From IMG/VR virus record IMGVR_UViG_3300032006_000057, positions 1-29,631 of that record: a stretch of 29,631 bases of DNA; one strand, 5' to 3'. A program made the translations under genes and the position numbers. Position 1 is the stretch's first letter. Every line of letters begins with the position of its first letter. This DNA comes from a virus. Shown here piece after piece: positions 1 to 8,541 of the stretch. The notes below the pieces were generated by a model. The model made no database searches. It saw nothing but the letters and a program-made list of their open reading frames with translations, and was not told where the DNA came from.

Positions 1-21
1 TTTCAGTACATCTAAAATCAT
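1..21 (-). CDS. 5' end of an unidentified gene (cut by window edge)
   Basis: An ATG directly follows the TAA of the small membrane peptide gene (TAAATG). It opens a frame reading MILDVLK before the window ends. An AGGTG sequence lies about six bases upstream, inside the end of the previous gene, and could serve as ribosome binding site. Only seven codons are visible, so no function can be given. The tight stop-start junction matches the packing elsewhere in the window, which is the main reason for listing it. Confidence 0.35.
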
Positions 22-132
22 TTAAACACCTACAATAAGAGCAATGATAATTACTACACCAACGGCAATAGCAATCTTCCATTTCTTTTCTAGGTCTATA
101 AACCAATCTTTTATTTGTATTAGTTTTTCCAT
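22..132 (-). CDS. 36-residue single-helix membrane peptide
   Basis: A 36-codon frame starts with ATG preceded by a clear AAAAGGAG ribosome binding site. The first half is charged and amphipathic (MEKLIQIKDWFIDLEKKWK). The second half, about residues 20-36, is a continuous hydrophobic helix rich in Ile, Val, Ala and Gly. It has no signal cleavage site and probably spans the inner membrane once. Small one-helix peptides of this layout occur near the ends of structural modules in marine phages, and some phage membrane peptides act as holins or antiholins. Nothing here proves a lysis role. The next gene starts immediately at its stop codon. Confidence 0.7.
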   Translation of the reverse strand: MEKLIQIKDWFIDLEKKWKIAIAVGVVIIIALIVGV

Positions 133-149
133 TTTTTTCTCCTTTTTTA

Positions 150-256
150 GGGGGTGCTATGGTATTAGACACCTCCGATTTGTTAATCCTCGTGCATCCT
201 AGAGCGTTTTTTTTGTCTAGAATGCACTAAAATTGCCTCCTGCCCCAAACACGAGG
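150..256 (-). ncRNA. structured RNA candidate in the hsp20-downstream spacer
   Basis: This spacer starts right after the hsp20 stop codon and ends about 18 bases before the next ATG. On the minus strand it holds three pairings. A stem of 6+5 bp with one mismatch (222-227 and 216-220 with 192-197 and 199-203) closes an A-rich loop. A 7 bp pairing CCUCGUG/CACGAGG (250-256 with 188-194) shares the bases 192-194 with that stem. A second hairpin lies at 150-176 (GGUG/CACC plus CUA/UAG). No U-run follows the big stem, so it is not a normal intrinsic terminator. The overlapping pairings suggest a cis-acting regulatory or processing RNA. No RNA family was identified by search. Confidence 0.45.
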
Positions 257-691
257 TTATTTTATTTTGATTGTTTTACTCTTCTTTTCTTCAGGAAGAT
301 TAAGTTTCATCTTAACTAAAAGGATACCGTCTTTAAATTCTGCATCCTTTACTTCAAGATGTTCTGCAAGAGTCCATCGTCTAGTGAAAGCTCTCTTGGC
401 TATTCCTTTATGAAGGAAACTTTCTTCCTCATCTTTAGTCTCCTTAGAAGCTGAGACAGTTAAGACATCTTCTTTAACTTCAACATCGATATCATCTTTA
501 GTGAATCCTGCTAAAGCCATTTCCAATTCATAACCATCAGTACCAATCTTACGAATGTTGTAAGGTGGGTAGCTTGGTGCTTCAAAGTTTGACATTGAAG
601 ACAGTTGGTCAAAGATAGAATCAAAGCCGACTGTTAAGTTTTTAAATGGGTCTGCATTAAATACCAGACCTCTTGTTGTAGGTATATTCAT
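257..691 (-). CDS. hsp20: small heat shock protein (Hsp20, IbpA-like)
   Basis: This 144-residue protein has the full layout of an IbpA-type small heat shock chaperone. It has a short N-terminal arm, an alpha-crystallin domain from about residue 41 (YPPYNI) to 134, the conserved region 94-122 (LHKGIAKRAFTRRW and the following LAEHLEV), a DGIL turn, and a C-terminal IKI motif used for oligomer contacts. Such proteins bind unfolding proteins without using ATP and hold them for refolding. Hsp20 genes are known in cyanophages and some other marine phages, where they may help virion assembly or protect host proteins late in infection. The start is supported by an AAAGGAG site six bases before the ATG. 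It sits at the end of the structural block, followed by a structured RNA spacer. Confidence 0.93.
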   Translation of the reverse strand: MNIPTTRGLVFNADPFKNLTVGFDSIFDQLSSMSNFEAPSYPPYNIRKIGTDGYELEMALAGFTKDDIDVEVKEDVLTVSASKETKDEEESFLHKGIAKRAFTRRWTLAEHLEVKDAEFKDGILLVKMKLNLPEEKKSKTIKIK

Positions 692-751
692 AATTAACTC
701 CTTTCATTAAGCAAGTTATTGTTGTTGTTGTTGTCTTTAAGAAGCTATACC

Positions 752-1546
752 TTAAGCCTTCTTAAATTTTTTTGTGTCTAGTAGACCACCTCTTTTAAAA
801 CTTACACTAAATCCTGCACTAACTGAGCTAAGACCTGGAGTAACTCCAACAGTAAATCCTTTTTCTGCATCTGTGAATCCCAATCCTAGGTCATTTATTC
901 CCCAACCATCATCAGTTTTACTAAATAAACTTTTATCTTCAGGAGGACTATATGTAGGACTATATGTACTTAGGTCATTAAAGGTATTTTGATTATTATT
1001 ATTATTGTTGTTGTTGTTATTGTTATTGTTATTGTTGTTATTGTTGTTACTGTTATTATTATTATTGCTGTGTGGGTTTCCTCGAGAACTATACCCACCA
1101 TCATTGTTTCCACCGTTTTGACCTCCCATTCCAGAAGTATCTCCACCCATTCCATGATGTCCACCACCACCGTAATCAGGGAAAGCTGGTATTCCAGACT
1201 TAGTTTTTTCTCCACTACCTCCCATAGCTTTTAAAAGCTGTGCTTCTTCTGGTGTAATGTAAGCTAACATATGACCTTTTGGCGCTTCTTTATTTAATAT
1301 CTTTGCCATCTTAACTAATTCTTTATTCTTTTTAGTATCAATATTACCACCTTTTGAAACAGCTATTGAACCAAAGTACTCAACTAAATCAAAGACACTG
1401 GGTTTTCTTTTACCCTTACCTTGTGTAGAATATTGACCTAGAGTGTAAGCTCCTTCATTGGTTATCCCATAAGATTTCTTACCTGCTCTAAAGTATTCAT
1501 CCATCCCTTTTCTTGTAGCATAATCTGATAATTTTGGTTTAACCAT
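752..1546 (-). CDS. poly-asparagine, glycine-rich structural-type protein
   Basis: This is a 264-residue protein of unknown function. I chose the ATG at 1546 (MVKPKLSDYATRK) because AAAGGA lies nine bases upstream. An earlier in-frame ATG at 1597 would overlap the previous gene by 25 bases and has no good binding site. The N-terminal half is basic and compact. The middle is a Gly/Met/His-rich linker followed by 5 and then 19 asparagines. The C-terminal 60 residues alternate hydrophobic and polar residues (GFTVGVTPGLSSVSAGFSVSF), suggesting beta strands, and end with a basic RGGL tail. The layout suggests a virion protein with a flexible spacer joining two folded ends. The poly-Asn length may vary because it is coded by a trinucleotide repeat. 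Confidence 0.75.
   Translation of the reverse strand: MVKPKLSDYATRKGMDEYFRAGKKSYGITNEGAYTLGQYSTQGKGKRKPSVFDLVEYFGSIAVSKGGNIDTKKNKELVKMAKILNKEAPKGHMLAYITPEEAQLLKAMGGSGEKTKSGIPAFPDYGGGGHHGMGGDTSGMGGQNGGNNDGGYSSRGNPHSNNNNNSNNNNNNNNNNNNNNNNNNNQNTFNDLSTYSPTYSPPEDKSLFSKTDDGWGINDLGLGFTDAEKGFTVGVTPGLSSVSAGFSVSFKRGGLLDTKKFKKA
944..967 (-). repeat. 12-bp perfect tandem duplication
   Basis: The plus-strand sequence ggactatatgta occurs twice head to tail. In the poly-Asn protein it codes for the repeated YSPTYSP stretch just after the asparagine tract. It looks like a recent slippage duplication in a region already unstable because of the adjacent microsatellite. Confidence 0.85.
992..1066 (-). repeat. 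AAT/AAC trinucleotide tract coding poly-Asn
   Basis: On the plus strand this is an unbroken run of att/gtt triplets interrupted once by act. It gives 19 asparagines, one serine and 5 asparagines. The mixed AAT and AAC codons mean it is not a pure microsatellite, so the tract may be partly kept by selection for the amino acid. In-frame gain or loss of triplets would change linker length without breaking the protein. Confidence 0.9.
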
Positions 1547-1572
1547 ATTATTTATTCCTTTGTTGTAATCTT

Positions 1573-4500
1573 TTAATTTTTTGGAAACATATCCCACACT
1601 TTAAGTGAAAGAGGTTTGGAATCTTCTACAGATGTTCTACTTGTAAATGTCAAACCAGTATGAGGATATAATGTTCTTGTTAATAATGCTCTCCATGATG
1701 GAAAAGGTGCTAAATCCCATGCATTCTTATAAGCATCCTCCCAACTTTTATTTCCTGTAACTGCTTGTAATGTATTTACAATTCCAAGAGATACATCTTC
1801 AAGAGGTTGTAAACCTGGAGCAATACTCATAGGTCTAGCTGAACCATAACCAATAGTTTGATTTACAATAGTTGTTGGTAACCATCCCATAGTACCACTA
1901 AGTTGTAGAGCTTCCGCCGACCATTTAGGCCAGTTTACATTTGGATGTCCCAACATAGGACTATTATTTCTGGTATGTCCAAAAGAAACTAAGTCTCTTA
2001 AATCTTTTATTCCTCCATATAAAACTAAAGATAAAGCCATTAATGTTGCTTGTTTTGTAACATCATGTAGAGGACCGCTTTCTATACGAGCTATCATTGC
2101 ATCAGTTTGTGCAGTTTTTGCCATCGCCCAAGAACTAAACTGACCGAATAATCTCATTACAGGATTTCTAGATTGAGAAAATAATAATCTATTTCCTACT
2201 TCTGGAATAATTGCATCTCTATTCATAGCATAGCTTCCAGCTTTCATTAAAAACTTTTTACCAGCATCAGAGCTTAACATTTGTTCTGGTGTTGTAAACT
2301 GAGACAACATCATTAATTCATTTGTGTTAATAATTTTACCGTCTTTTACTTTGATAACTCCACTATCTATTAAATGTTTTATTGATGTAGGGTTTTGTCT
2401 AAATAAATCATCTATTGAACTATACTTACCTTTATTAATAACTTTGGCTACAGCTAATAAAGATTTATGAGCATCTATAGCACCAGCATTAAATGCAAAT
2501 CTTCTAGCAAAGTCAGTAATATATTCTAGACCTACTACTTTGAAGAAACCTTTATTTAAAGCTTGAGCATTTTTTCCTGTTCCAGCTCTTTCTATTAAAG
2601 ATGTAGGAGTAAAAGCTATGTCTGGTCCTCCGTGAATAAAAGTTTTTCTAATTGATTCTTGTCCTACTTTATATGTTATCTGGTCTAATAACTGAGCAGC
2701 ACCTTTTTCTTGTCCAGAAAGTAAAGATGTTCCTAATCCTCTAAAACCTCTGAAGTACTGGCCGAAACCTGGCATTGCTTTAAAGGCGGATAAATAGTGT
2801 CTGCTATTAACAAAGGGTTGTACTAAATCTCCAAGGTTTGCTATAGTAACTTTATCCATCATACTAAAGTTAGATAAAGTAGATAGTATACCTGCACCAC
2901 CTCTTGCCCAACCAGGAATATTTGCATGACCATACTTACCAAAGAAACCATTAATAGTATCAGCTAGATAACTTACTTCACCTTTGTGGAGTGGTCCATA
3001 GTATCCAGTAGCACCACCTTGTCCCTTAGTAAATTTTTGTTTTATATATTGCTGTTCTAATTTATTTAAAAAAGGAATTAAAAATTGTCCTTCACTGCCA
3101 AATTTTCTAGCAAACTCTACAGACCTAACACTTCTTTGAACAACATCTGTAAGGACTGTCTCAACATCATCTACTATCCAACCACCATCCATTAGAAGTT
3201 TTTCAACTTTTTTATATTCTCCTTGTAATTTTCTATCAAATTTAATATGTTCTGATAAAGGTAAGAATAATTTTCCTTTTGTTTTTGAACCTATTTGAAA
3301 AGAATCTGGGCCAACAATATCTTTTACTCGTCCCTCATTAACACTTGCTAAAAACTTATCCGCTTCCTCTTCTGCAAACTTAGGATTTTTCTTAGTTTTG
3401 TTTGGATATTTATTTTTAAATATTTGTACTATTGTTTTTCTAAAAGCTAGTAAGCTTTCTTCATTAGCATTTATTTTTTCATAATTATATTTTCTATAAA
3501 AGAAATTATCATATACATTTTTTTCTTTAATACCTACATCATTGTAGTATTTCTTAAATCTATCTTTAAAGTTTATAATTCTACCTGCTAATGCTGTAGC
3601 CTCTTTACTTGCTTTAATAGTTCTATCACCTCTGACTATTCTCAAAGCTTCACTTTGTAAAGCTAAATTACCACGAGCATTTCCTAATACTTCTCTTATT
3701 CCTCCTAACCAAAAAGTTGTTGCTTCACGAGTCATATCTTCTACATTATTTGCAATACCTAAAGTAGGTTGTTGTTCGTCAGGTAGAAGTTTCCCCCACT
3801 TATCTCTTAGAGGAGTTTTCATAAACTTAGGAAATAATAATGTAGATATTTCATCCATTATTTTTCCGTGAGAAGATAATTTTGTAGCTGTTGTAGTAGA
3901 TAAGTTTATATTTAAATATCTTAATTGATTACTTAGAAAATTATTTGCAATACCTTCACCAATTTTTTGTGCTTTATTTTGAGCTATGCCTGTTACTGCT
4001 CCACTTCTTAATGCTCTTGAAAGAAGTCCAAGACCAGCACCAGCAGTTGCCCACATTAATACTCCTTTATCATCTTTTTGCCATATAGTTCCTGCAGCAC
4101 CTCCAAATAAAAAACCTACTACAGGTCTAGTTACATTATAAGCAAATGCCCTAGCAACTTGATTAGTTAAGCCACCTTTACTTTCTAATTCTCTAAGAAC
4201 AGTCAAATAATAATCAGTCTGAGAACGAGCACTTTTATCTTGTGCTTTTAAAACAGTATCATCCCAATTTTTTAAAAACTTTTTTTGAGCTGCTTTAATT
4301 TTTGAAAGATTTCCTTTTGCTTTATTTATAGCTATAAGATTCTGTTTAGTTAAAGCTGAAGTAAGAGTACCAGGTATTTTTGTTATTTTTTTTGTTTTTA
4401 ATTTTGTTAGTTTTTTAGTAAGAGTTTCAACTGTATTTGATAAATTTTCTTTTTGTGATAAAATTTTAAATAAAGCAGTGTCCGTAGCTTCAACATTTTT

Positions 4501-5310
4501 AAATGCAAGAGTAACTTTATCTGCTTTACCAACAGAATTAAGTATAAGAGTTTCAGCATCACTTAATAAAGAAGACGAACCACTCTTAGCTTTTTCAACA
4601 GCTGCCCTTGCTATCTTTTCATTTCCAAACATAGAAGGAAACAGTGCTGGTAAAGCTTTAGTAGCTCCTCCGATTCCAGCAGTAGCTACTCCACCTATAC
4701 CTGCACCAAGTGCTACATGAGACCAATCAATTTCTCCTGTTCTGGCTGTACTTCTTATTGCAGCATCTCCTGCTCCTACAGCTGAACCTAATCCAAATAA
4801 AGCAACTCCACCTTTACCAATAAATTTACCTGCTTGTGCAGCTCTAGCCCAAGGCATGAATGCATAAACTGGGTCAGTAGCCATTACACCTATACGACCT
4901 GCCCATACCCAAGGATTATTATCATAAGAGCCATCTTTAAATTTAGCAAAGTCTGGGTTTTCGTATAGTTTAGCAATTCTTCTTGCTTCAATATCTTCAA
5001 TAGTTCTTTCAGAATCTAAAGCTGCAACCCCAAGTCTCCACAAATCACCTACTAAATTAGTTTCAAGTGCCCACCCATATCGCATTAGTTCTGATTTATC
5101 AGGACCACCCTTATCAATCTTATACTCTCCAGTGAAACTCTGTACTTCACTAGGTTGGTTACTATTAAGAATTTTTAAGAGTTCATCGTTAGTAATAGTA
5201 TTAGTAGTAGTAGTAGTAGGAATAGTGGTAGAACTTTCAGGTATTTTTTGTTGAGAAGAAGCATCTCTATTTTTCTCAAGAATTTTTAAGAGTTCGTCAT
5301 TAGTAGTCAT
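1573..5310 (-). CDS. very large internal virion / DNA-ejection type protein
   Basis: This 1245-residue protein is one of the two largest here, and I do not recognise a named family with certainty. The N terminus holds a duplicated TNDELLKIL motif (residues 3-11 and 40-48) joined by a Thr/Ser-rich linker. Gly/Ala-rich hydrophobic stretches follow at about 160-225 and 395-440, which could insert in membranes. The central part is helical and charged, with many Lys- and Glu-rich segments. Giant proteins with buried hydrophobic segments, coded after the tail genes, are typical of the internal core or ejection proteins of short-tailed phages such as T7 gp16 or P22 gp16. That role is inferred from size, composition and position. 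It is separated by 7 bases from the 815-residue gene upstream, which suggests a joint operon and perhaps a joint complex. Confidence 0.75.
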   Translation of the reverse strand: MTTNDELLKILEKNRDASSQQKIPESSTTIPTTTTTNTITNDELLKILNSNQPSEVQSFTGEYKIDKGGPDKSELMRYGWALETNLVGDLWRLGVAALDSERTIEDIEARRIAKLYENPDFAKFKDGSYDNNPWVWAGRIGVMATDPVYAFMPWARAAQAGKFIGKGGVALFGLGSAVGAGDAAIRSTARTGEIDWSHVALGAGIGGVATAGIGGATKALPALFPSMFGNEKIARAAVEKAKSGSSSLLSDAETLILNSVGKADKVTLAFKNVEATDTALFKILSQKENLSNTVETLTKKLTKLKTKKITKIPGTLTSALTKQNLIAINKAKGNLSKIKAAQKKFLKNWDDTVLKAQDKSARSQTDYYLTVLRELESKGGLTNQVARAFAYNVTRPVVGFLFGGAAGTIWQKDDKGVLMWATAGAGLGLLSRALRSGAVTGIAQNKAQKIGEGIANNFLSNQLRYLNINLSTTTATKLSSHGKIMDEISTLLFPKFMKTPLRDKWGKLLPDEQQPTLGIANNVEDMTREATTFWLGGIREVLGNARGNLALQSEALRIVRGDRTIKASKEATALAGRIINFKDRFKKYYNDVGIKEKNVYDNFFYRKYNYEKINANEESLLAFRKTIVQIFKNKYPNKTKKNPKFAEEEADKFLASVNEGRVKDIVGPDSFQIGSKTKGKLFLPLSEHIKFDRKLQGEYKKVEKLLMDGGWIVDDVETVLTDVVQRSVRSVEFARKFGSEGQFLIPFLNKLEQQYIKQKFTKGQGGATGYYGPLHKGEVSYLADTINGFFGKYGHANIPGWARGGAGILSTLSNFSMMDKVTIANLGDLVQPFVNSRHYLSAFKAMPGFGQYFRGFRGLGTSLLSGQEKGAAQLLDQITYKVGQESIRKTFIHGGPDIAFTPTSLIERAGTGKNAQALNKGFFKVVGLEYITDFARRFAFNAGAIDAHKSLLAVAKVINKGKYSSIDDLFRQNPTSIKHLIDSGVIKVKDGKIINTNELMMLSQFTTPEQMLSSDAGKKFLMKAGSYAMNRDAIIPEVGNRLLFSQSRNPVMRLFGQFSSWAMAKTAQTDAMIARIESGPLHDVTKQATLMALSLVLYGGIKDLRDLVSFGHTRNNSPMLGHPNVNWPKWSAEALQLSGTMGWLPTTIVNQTIGYGSARPMSIAPGLQPLEDVSLGIVNTLQAVTGNKSWEDAYKNAWDLAPFPSWRALLTRTLYPHTGLTFTSRTSVEDSKPLSLKVWDMFPKN

Positions 5311-5317
5311 TTATTTA

Positions 5318-7765
5318 CTATCTTTCTGATGGCTCTATAGCATTTTGTATTCCACTAATAAATTCATCATCTGTTGTTGTTGGGACTTTTGTTGATTCAG
5401 CTTCTGGTTCTTCTACTAATACAAACCTAACTGCTGTTTCAGAATAACCTGCATTAGGTCTAGTATACTCATATGTTTCAGCTTTATATGTATTTCCGCT
5501 TGTAGTTGTTACTAAATCTTTAAACTTCCATTGTTTTCCGATACCAGTGTTGAAGGTTGGTTCATCCTTAAAGAACTGTATATTCGTTACAGGGTAAGAC
5601 ACTTTTCTTTCAGGATTGATTCCTTTTTCATTAAAGAGTGTTATAAACTCATCTGTTAATAAATTATTATCATTTAATTCATTAATAGTATCTAATTTCT
5701 TTCCTACTGATAAGGAACCAGTTTGGCCATAAGTATTAGAGGATATTGAATTAACTGTATAAATTTTATAAATAGGAAGATTATTTATTTTTTGTATTAT
5801 TGTGTCTCCAGGACTATACAATTTTTCTATACCATCAGCTTTAACTACTACTTTATCTCCCTCTACTCTAACATAGCTTGGTCTAGCAGACACTATTTCT
5901 CCCTTTTCAGGAGCACCACTAGCAGTATTATCTCCAGCATCATCTGTTGTAGTACCTAATTTAAAATAATCTACAATTAAAGGATATGAATTTAAAAAAG
6001 AAGAATTAGCATCATTATTAAATCCCTCTCCCCTTTTATCAGAGAAGTATAAATCTAACATGGCTTGATGGGCTTCTTCACTTTGTTCTTTAGCATCTTG
6101 TAAGTTAAGATGTATATTATCCCAACTATGAAATTTTCTAATACTATTTTCTTCAACTAATAATCCTACATTTCCTTTTGTTATATCATCTAAAGATAAT
6201 ATCTCAGTTAGGGACTGCATACCAGAGAAAATCGGTGGCATATCAAATTCCGCAATTTTTTCATTAGTAATTGCTACAGATGGTATATTTGCAGTTTTAA
6301 AACTTTCTAGTCTGTGGTTTGCCCAAGCATCTAGATAAGGAATCCAAGCTTGAAAGCTACTATCAGTAGCTAACTCTCTAGCTTGTGGCATAGGTATTCC
6401 ATTTTTATTAAATTCAGCTCGTATAGTTTCTTGCAGTGTACTATCTTTAGCTGGACTAATATTAACTAAGTCTATTAGTTCGCCTCTTATTTTCTGTAGT
6501 ACCAGTGGATTATTATTTCCCTTAACAGGACTAGGAATAACATAGATAGCATTAACACTTCCACCTTTAAATCCAGGATAGGCCAAGTTTGACAATTCAA
6601 CTTTATTATCATTAAGCCATGTAGCTAGTTTTTTATTTCTATCATAAGTTGAAAAAGGTCTAGGGTCTCCAAAAATAACCTGGTTACTTCCTTCGTCATA
6701 TATTCCACCACTTATAGGTGATATTGCTGCTAGAGCTTCCCCCATTATGAAATCTTTATAACCAGCTAATATTAAAGCTTTGGTAGTTTCTGCACCAGGT
6801 GCAAAAGTAGTTTCTCCACCTTCTACTGTCGTCCAATACTTATCTTCAGAATCAGGTAAAGTTTTTAAAATATCTAGTGCCAATTCATTTTGTGCAGTTT
6901 CACTAAGATTTTTAGTAATAAAGTCATTAACCATAGTTTGTGTAACACTCCAATTATTGTTTGGCTCTCCATCTTCTAACCACTCTTTTTGTTGAGTCTT
7001 ATCTACAGGTAACATATTAAAATATGTATTAAACTCATCTTCTATACTAGCAGAACTTAATAGTTCACTATCTATAATAGAATCATCATCATCATCAGTA
7101 GCATCCCATGAATACTCTTGTCCAGCATTATAGTAATCACTAAACTCTTTATTGCTTCTTTTACTTCCCTCTTCTAAGTTAGTTTGAAGACTAGCAAGAA
7201 CTTCCTCCCCACTATCCCAATTTTTTCCTCTAAGGAAAGTAGTCCACTTGCCTCTAGTTGAATCTTTTAATTCATCTATTTTCTGTGGGTACATCTCCAT
7301 ATCATAGTATTCTTTACCCCACTGTGGAGCAATAGGCGATGGATTATAGTCACTACTTAATTTCCATTGTTTTACATCACCTACTTTTTTACCTTCAGGA
7401 ATATCATCTTCGTCAGTATATTTTATAGGTATTATATTATTCATATAAGTGCTAATGATAGCTTCTTTTTCATCTTCATCTGTCCAAGTTTTTCCATCCA
7501 ATGATGCTAATGTTTCTGCTATATTTGTTTTTGAAGATGAAGGCCCTATAGCTCTTAATTTTCTATCTCTATCTAACCATGCTTTTTGATTTTCTCTATA
7601 TAATGCTTCATCAGTAGCGTATTTTTGAGTAGCGATAGTCATATATAACTTATTTAATTCTGCTAGTTGTTCACCACGCTCTTTAATTTTCTCTGCTTTA
7701 TCAAGTTGGTCATCTCTTGCAAACGCTCCTGCTAAATTTAACCAATCACCTTTATCCCAAGCCAT
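5318..7765 (-). CDS. 815-residue unknown, probable virion protein
   Basis: The protein is hydrophilic, acidic and has no signal peptide or clear membrane segment. The first 75 residues are strongly helical and charged (MAWDKGDWLNLAGAFARDDQ onward). The middle is rich in Asp, Asn, Trp and Tyr, and the last 180 residues look beta-rich, with a flexible acidic tail. I do not recognise a domain. It lies between the 203-residue and 1245-residue genes with 1 and 7 base gaps, so the three are probably cotranscribed from the promoter at 8542-8570. The start is supported by AAGAGGT five bases before the ATG. An internal virion or ejection protein is the most natural guess from size and context. It could instead be a tail protein. 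Confidence 0.7.
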   Translation of the reverse strand: MAWDKGDWLNLAGAFARDDQLDKAEKIKERGEQLAELNKLYMTIATQKYATDEALYRENQKAWLDRDRKLRAIGPSSSKTNIAETLASLDGKTWTDEDEKEAIISTYMNNIIPIKYTDEDDIPEGKKVGDVKQWKLSSDYNPSPIAPQWGKEYYDMEMYPQKIDELKDSTRGKWTTFLRGKNWDSGEEVLASLQTNLEEGSKRSNKEFSDYYNAGQEYSWDATDDDDDSIIDSELLSSASIEDEFNTYFNMLPVDKTQQKEWLEDGEPNNNWSVTQTMVNDFITKNLSETAQNELALDILKTLPDSEDKYWTTVEGGETTFAPGAETTKALILAGYKDFIMGEALAAISPISGGIYDEGSNQVIFGDPRPFSTYDRNKKLATWLNDNKVELSNLAYPGFKGGSVNAIYVIPSPVKGNNNPLVLQKIRGELIDLVNISPAKDSTLQETIRAEFNKNGIPMPQARELATDSSFQAWIPYLDAWANHRLESFKTANIPSVAITNEKIAEFDMPPIFSGMQSLTEILSLDDITKGNVGLLVEENSIRKFHSWDNIHLNLQDAKEQSEEAHQAMLDLYFSDKRGEGFNNDANSSFLNSYPLIVDYFKLGTTTDDAGDNTASGAPEKGEIVSARPSYVRVEGDKVVVKADGIEKLYSPGDTIIQKINNLPIYKIYTVNSISSNTYGQTGSLSVGKKLDTINELNDNNLLTDEFITLFNEKGINPERKVSYPVTNIQFFKDEPTFNTGIGKQWKFKDLVTTTSGNTYKAETYEYTRPNAGYSETAVRFVLVEEPEAESTKVPTTTDDEFISGIQNAIEPSER

Positions 7766-7766
7766 A

Positions 7767-8378
7767 TTATACCTCTTCTTCTTCTTGTGTTATTTGTTCT
7801 ATAGGTAAAACTCCTGCTTCTTCTGCTGTAGGAAGCTCTTCAACTCTTGCAAGTAAAGAAGGTTCAACACTAGAACTTTTAATATTTTCTGGTTTTATTT
7901 TTTTTACTTTTTCAGATTCTGAAAGATATAATTCTCTATCTTCAAGACTCATTTCATCTGCATCCTCACCGTCATAAAGAACATAATCATTTATTCCTGC
8001 ATTTTCAGCTATAGCTAATAATAAATATAATACTGGCTCAACTAATAATAGCATTAAATCAGGATTAATTTTTCCATCCTTAACTGAAACATACAGAATA
8101 GTTTGTGCTATTTCATCAATAGGAGTTTTATTCATTATAGAACCAAGTAATTTAATATACCTCTCCTCTTCAGTAATTTGCATAAACAAATCTTCCATAA
8201 AAGGTCTGACTTCTGTATATTGAGGTGGATTCTCCCAAGGAAATCTTTGTTCTGGATTAGCTGTTAAACTTTCTCCTGGTGTAGGAGCATCAAATGGATT
8301 TAAAACTTTACCATCCGATAACACTACTCCACCTGGAACATTTGTTCCTTTAGGCTTTTCTTTTATTTGTTCTACCAT
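7767..8378 (-). CDS. 203-residue acidic protein with one hydrophobic helix
   Basis: No known family is recognised. The first 60 residues are Pro/Gly-rich and probably extended. Residues 60-130 form a predicted helical core, ending in a strongly hydrophobic stretch at 107-124 (NPDLMLLLVEPVLYLLLAIA). That stretch could be a buried helix or a membrane insertion segment, although it carries one glutamate. The C-terminal third is very acidic and ends in EEEEV. It is followed after one base by the 815-residue gene. AAAGGA lies 11 bases upstream of its ATG. It may be an accessory or chaperone for the large downstream proteins, but that is only inferred from the operon. Confidence 0.7.
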   Translation of the reverse strand: MVEQIKEKPKGTNVPGGVVLSDGKVLNPFDAPTPGESLTANPEQRFPWENPPQYTEVRPFMEDLFMQITEEERYIKLLGSIMNKTPIDEIAQTILYVSVKDGKINPDLMLLLVEPVLYLLLAIAENAGINDYVLYDGEDADEMSLEDRELYLSESEKVKKIKPENIKSSSVEPSLLARVEELPTAEEAGVLPIEQITQEEEEV

Positions 8379-8379
8379 G

Positions 8380-8538
8380 TTATTTTTTATCCTTTAATTT
8401 ATCTTTTAATAATTCATCTAAGGGATTATCAGGTAAGTTTAATTCTTTTTTTCTTTCTTTTTCCTGTTTTTCTCTTAGTTTCATGAATTCAAATTCAAGT
8501 TGTTTTTCTTTATCTTTTAAAGATTTATCAGATACCAT
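8380..8538 (-). CDS. 52-residue charged coiled-coil protein
   Basis: This small frame begins MVSDKSLKDKEKQLEFEF and ends with a lysine-rich tail. It has about 15 lysines and 10 glutamates and is predicted to be one long charged helix. It fills what would otherwise be a 195-base gap, and its stop is one base before the next ATG. It has no Shine-Dalgarno sequence. A consensus promoter ends three bases before its ATG, so its message may be leaderless. The good fit between its neighbours supports it as a real gene. A role in assembly or protein contact is possible but unknown. Confidence 0.65.
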   Translation of the reverse strand: MVSDKSLKDKEKQLEFEFMKLREKQEKERKKELNLPDNPLDELLKDKLKDKK

Positions 8539-8541
8539 AAT

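Noticed and set aside
133-256. Possible frameshifted peptide in the spacer after hsp20 (FGAGGNFSA in one frame, DKKNALGCTRINKSEV in another)
   Set aside because: It has no start codon with a binding site and no slippery sequence. The base-pairing pattern explains the conserved-looking sequence better.
944-967. YSPTYSP stretch resembling the RNA polymerase II tail heptad
   Set aside because: It is produced by a simple 12-bp tandem duplication next to a microsatellite, with only two copies.
970-1234. Open frames full of Ile, Val and Thr on both strands over the poly-Asn tract
   Set aside because: They arise from reading the att/gtt triplet repeat in other frames and are not independent genes.
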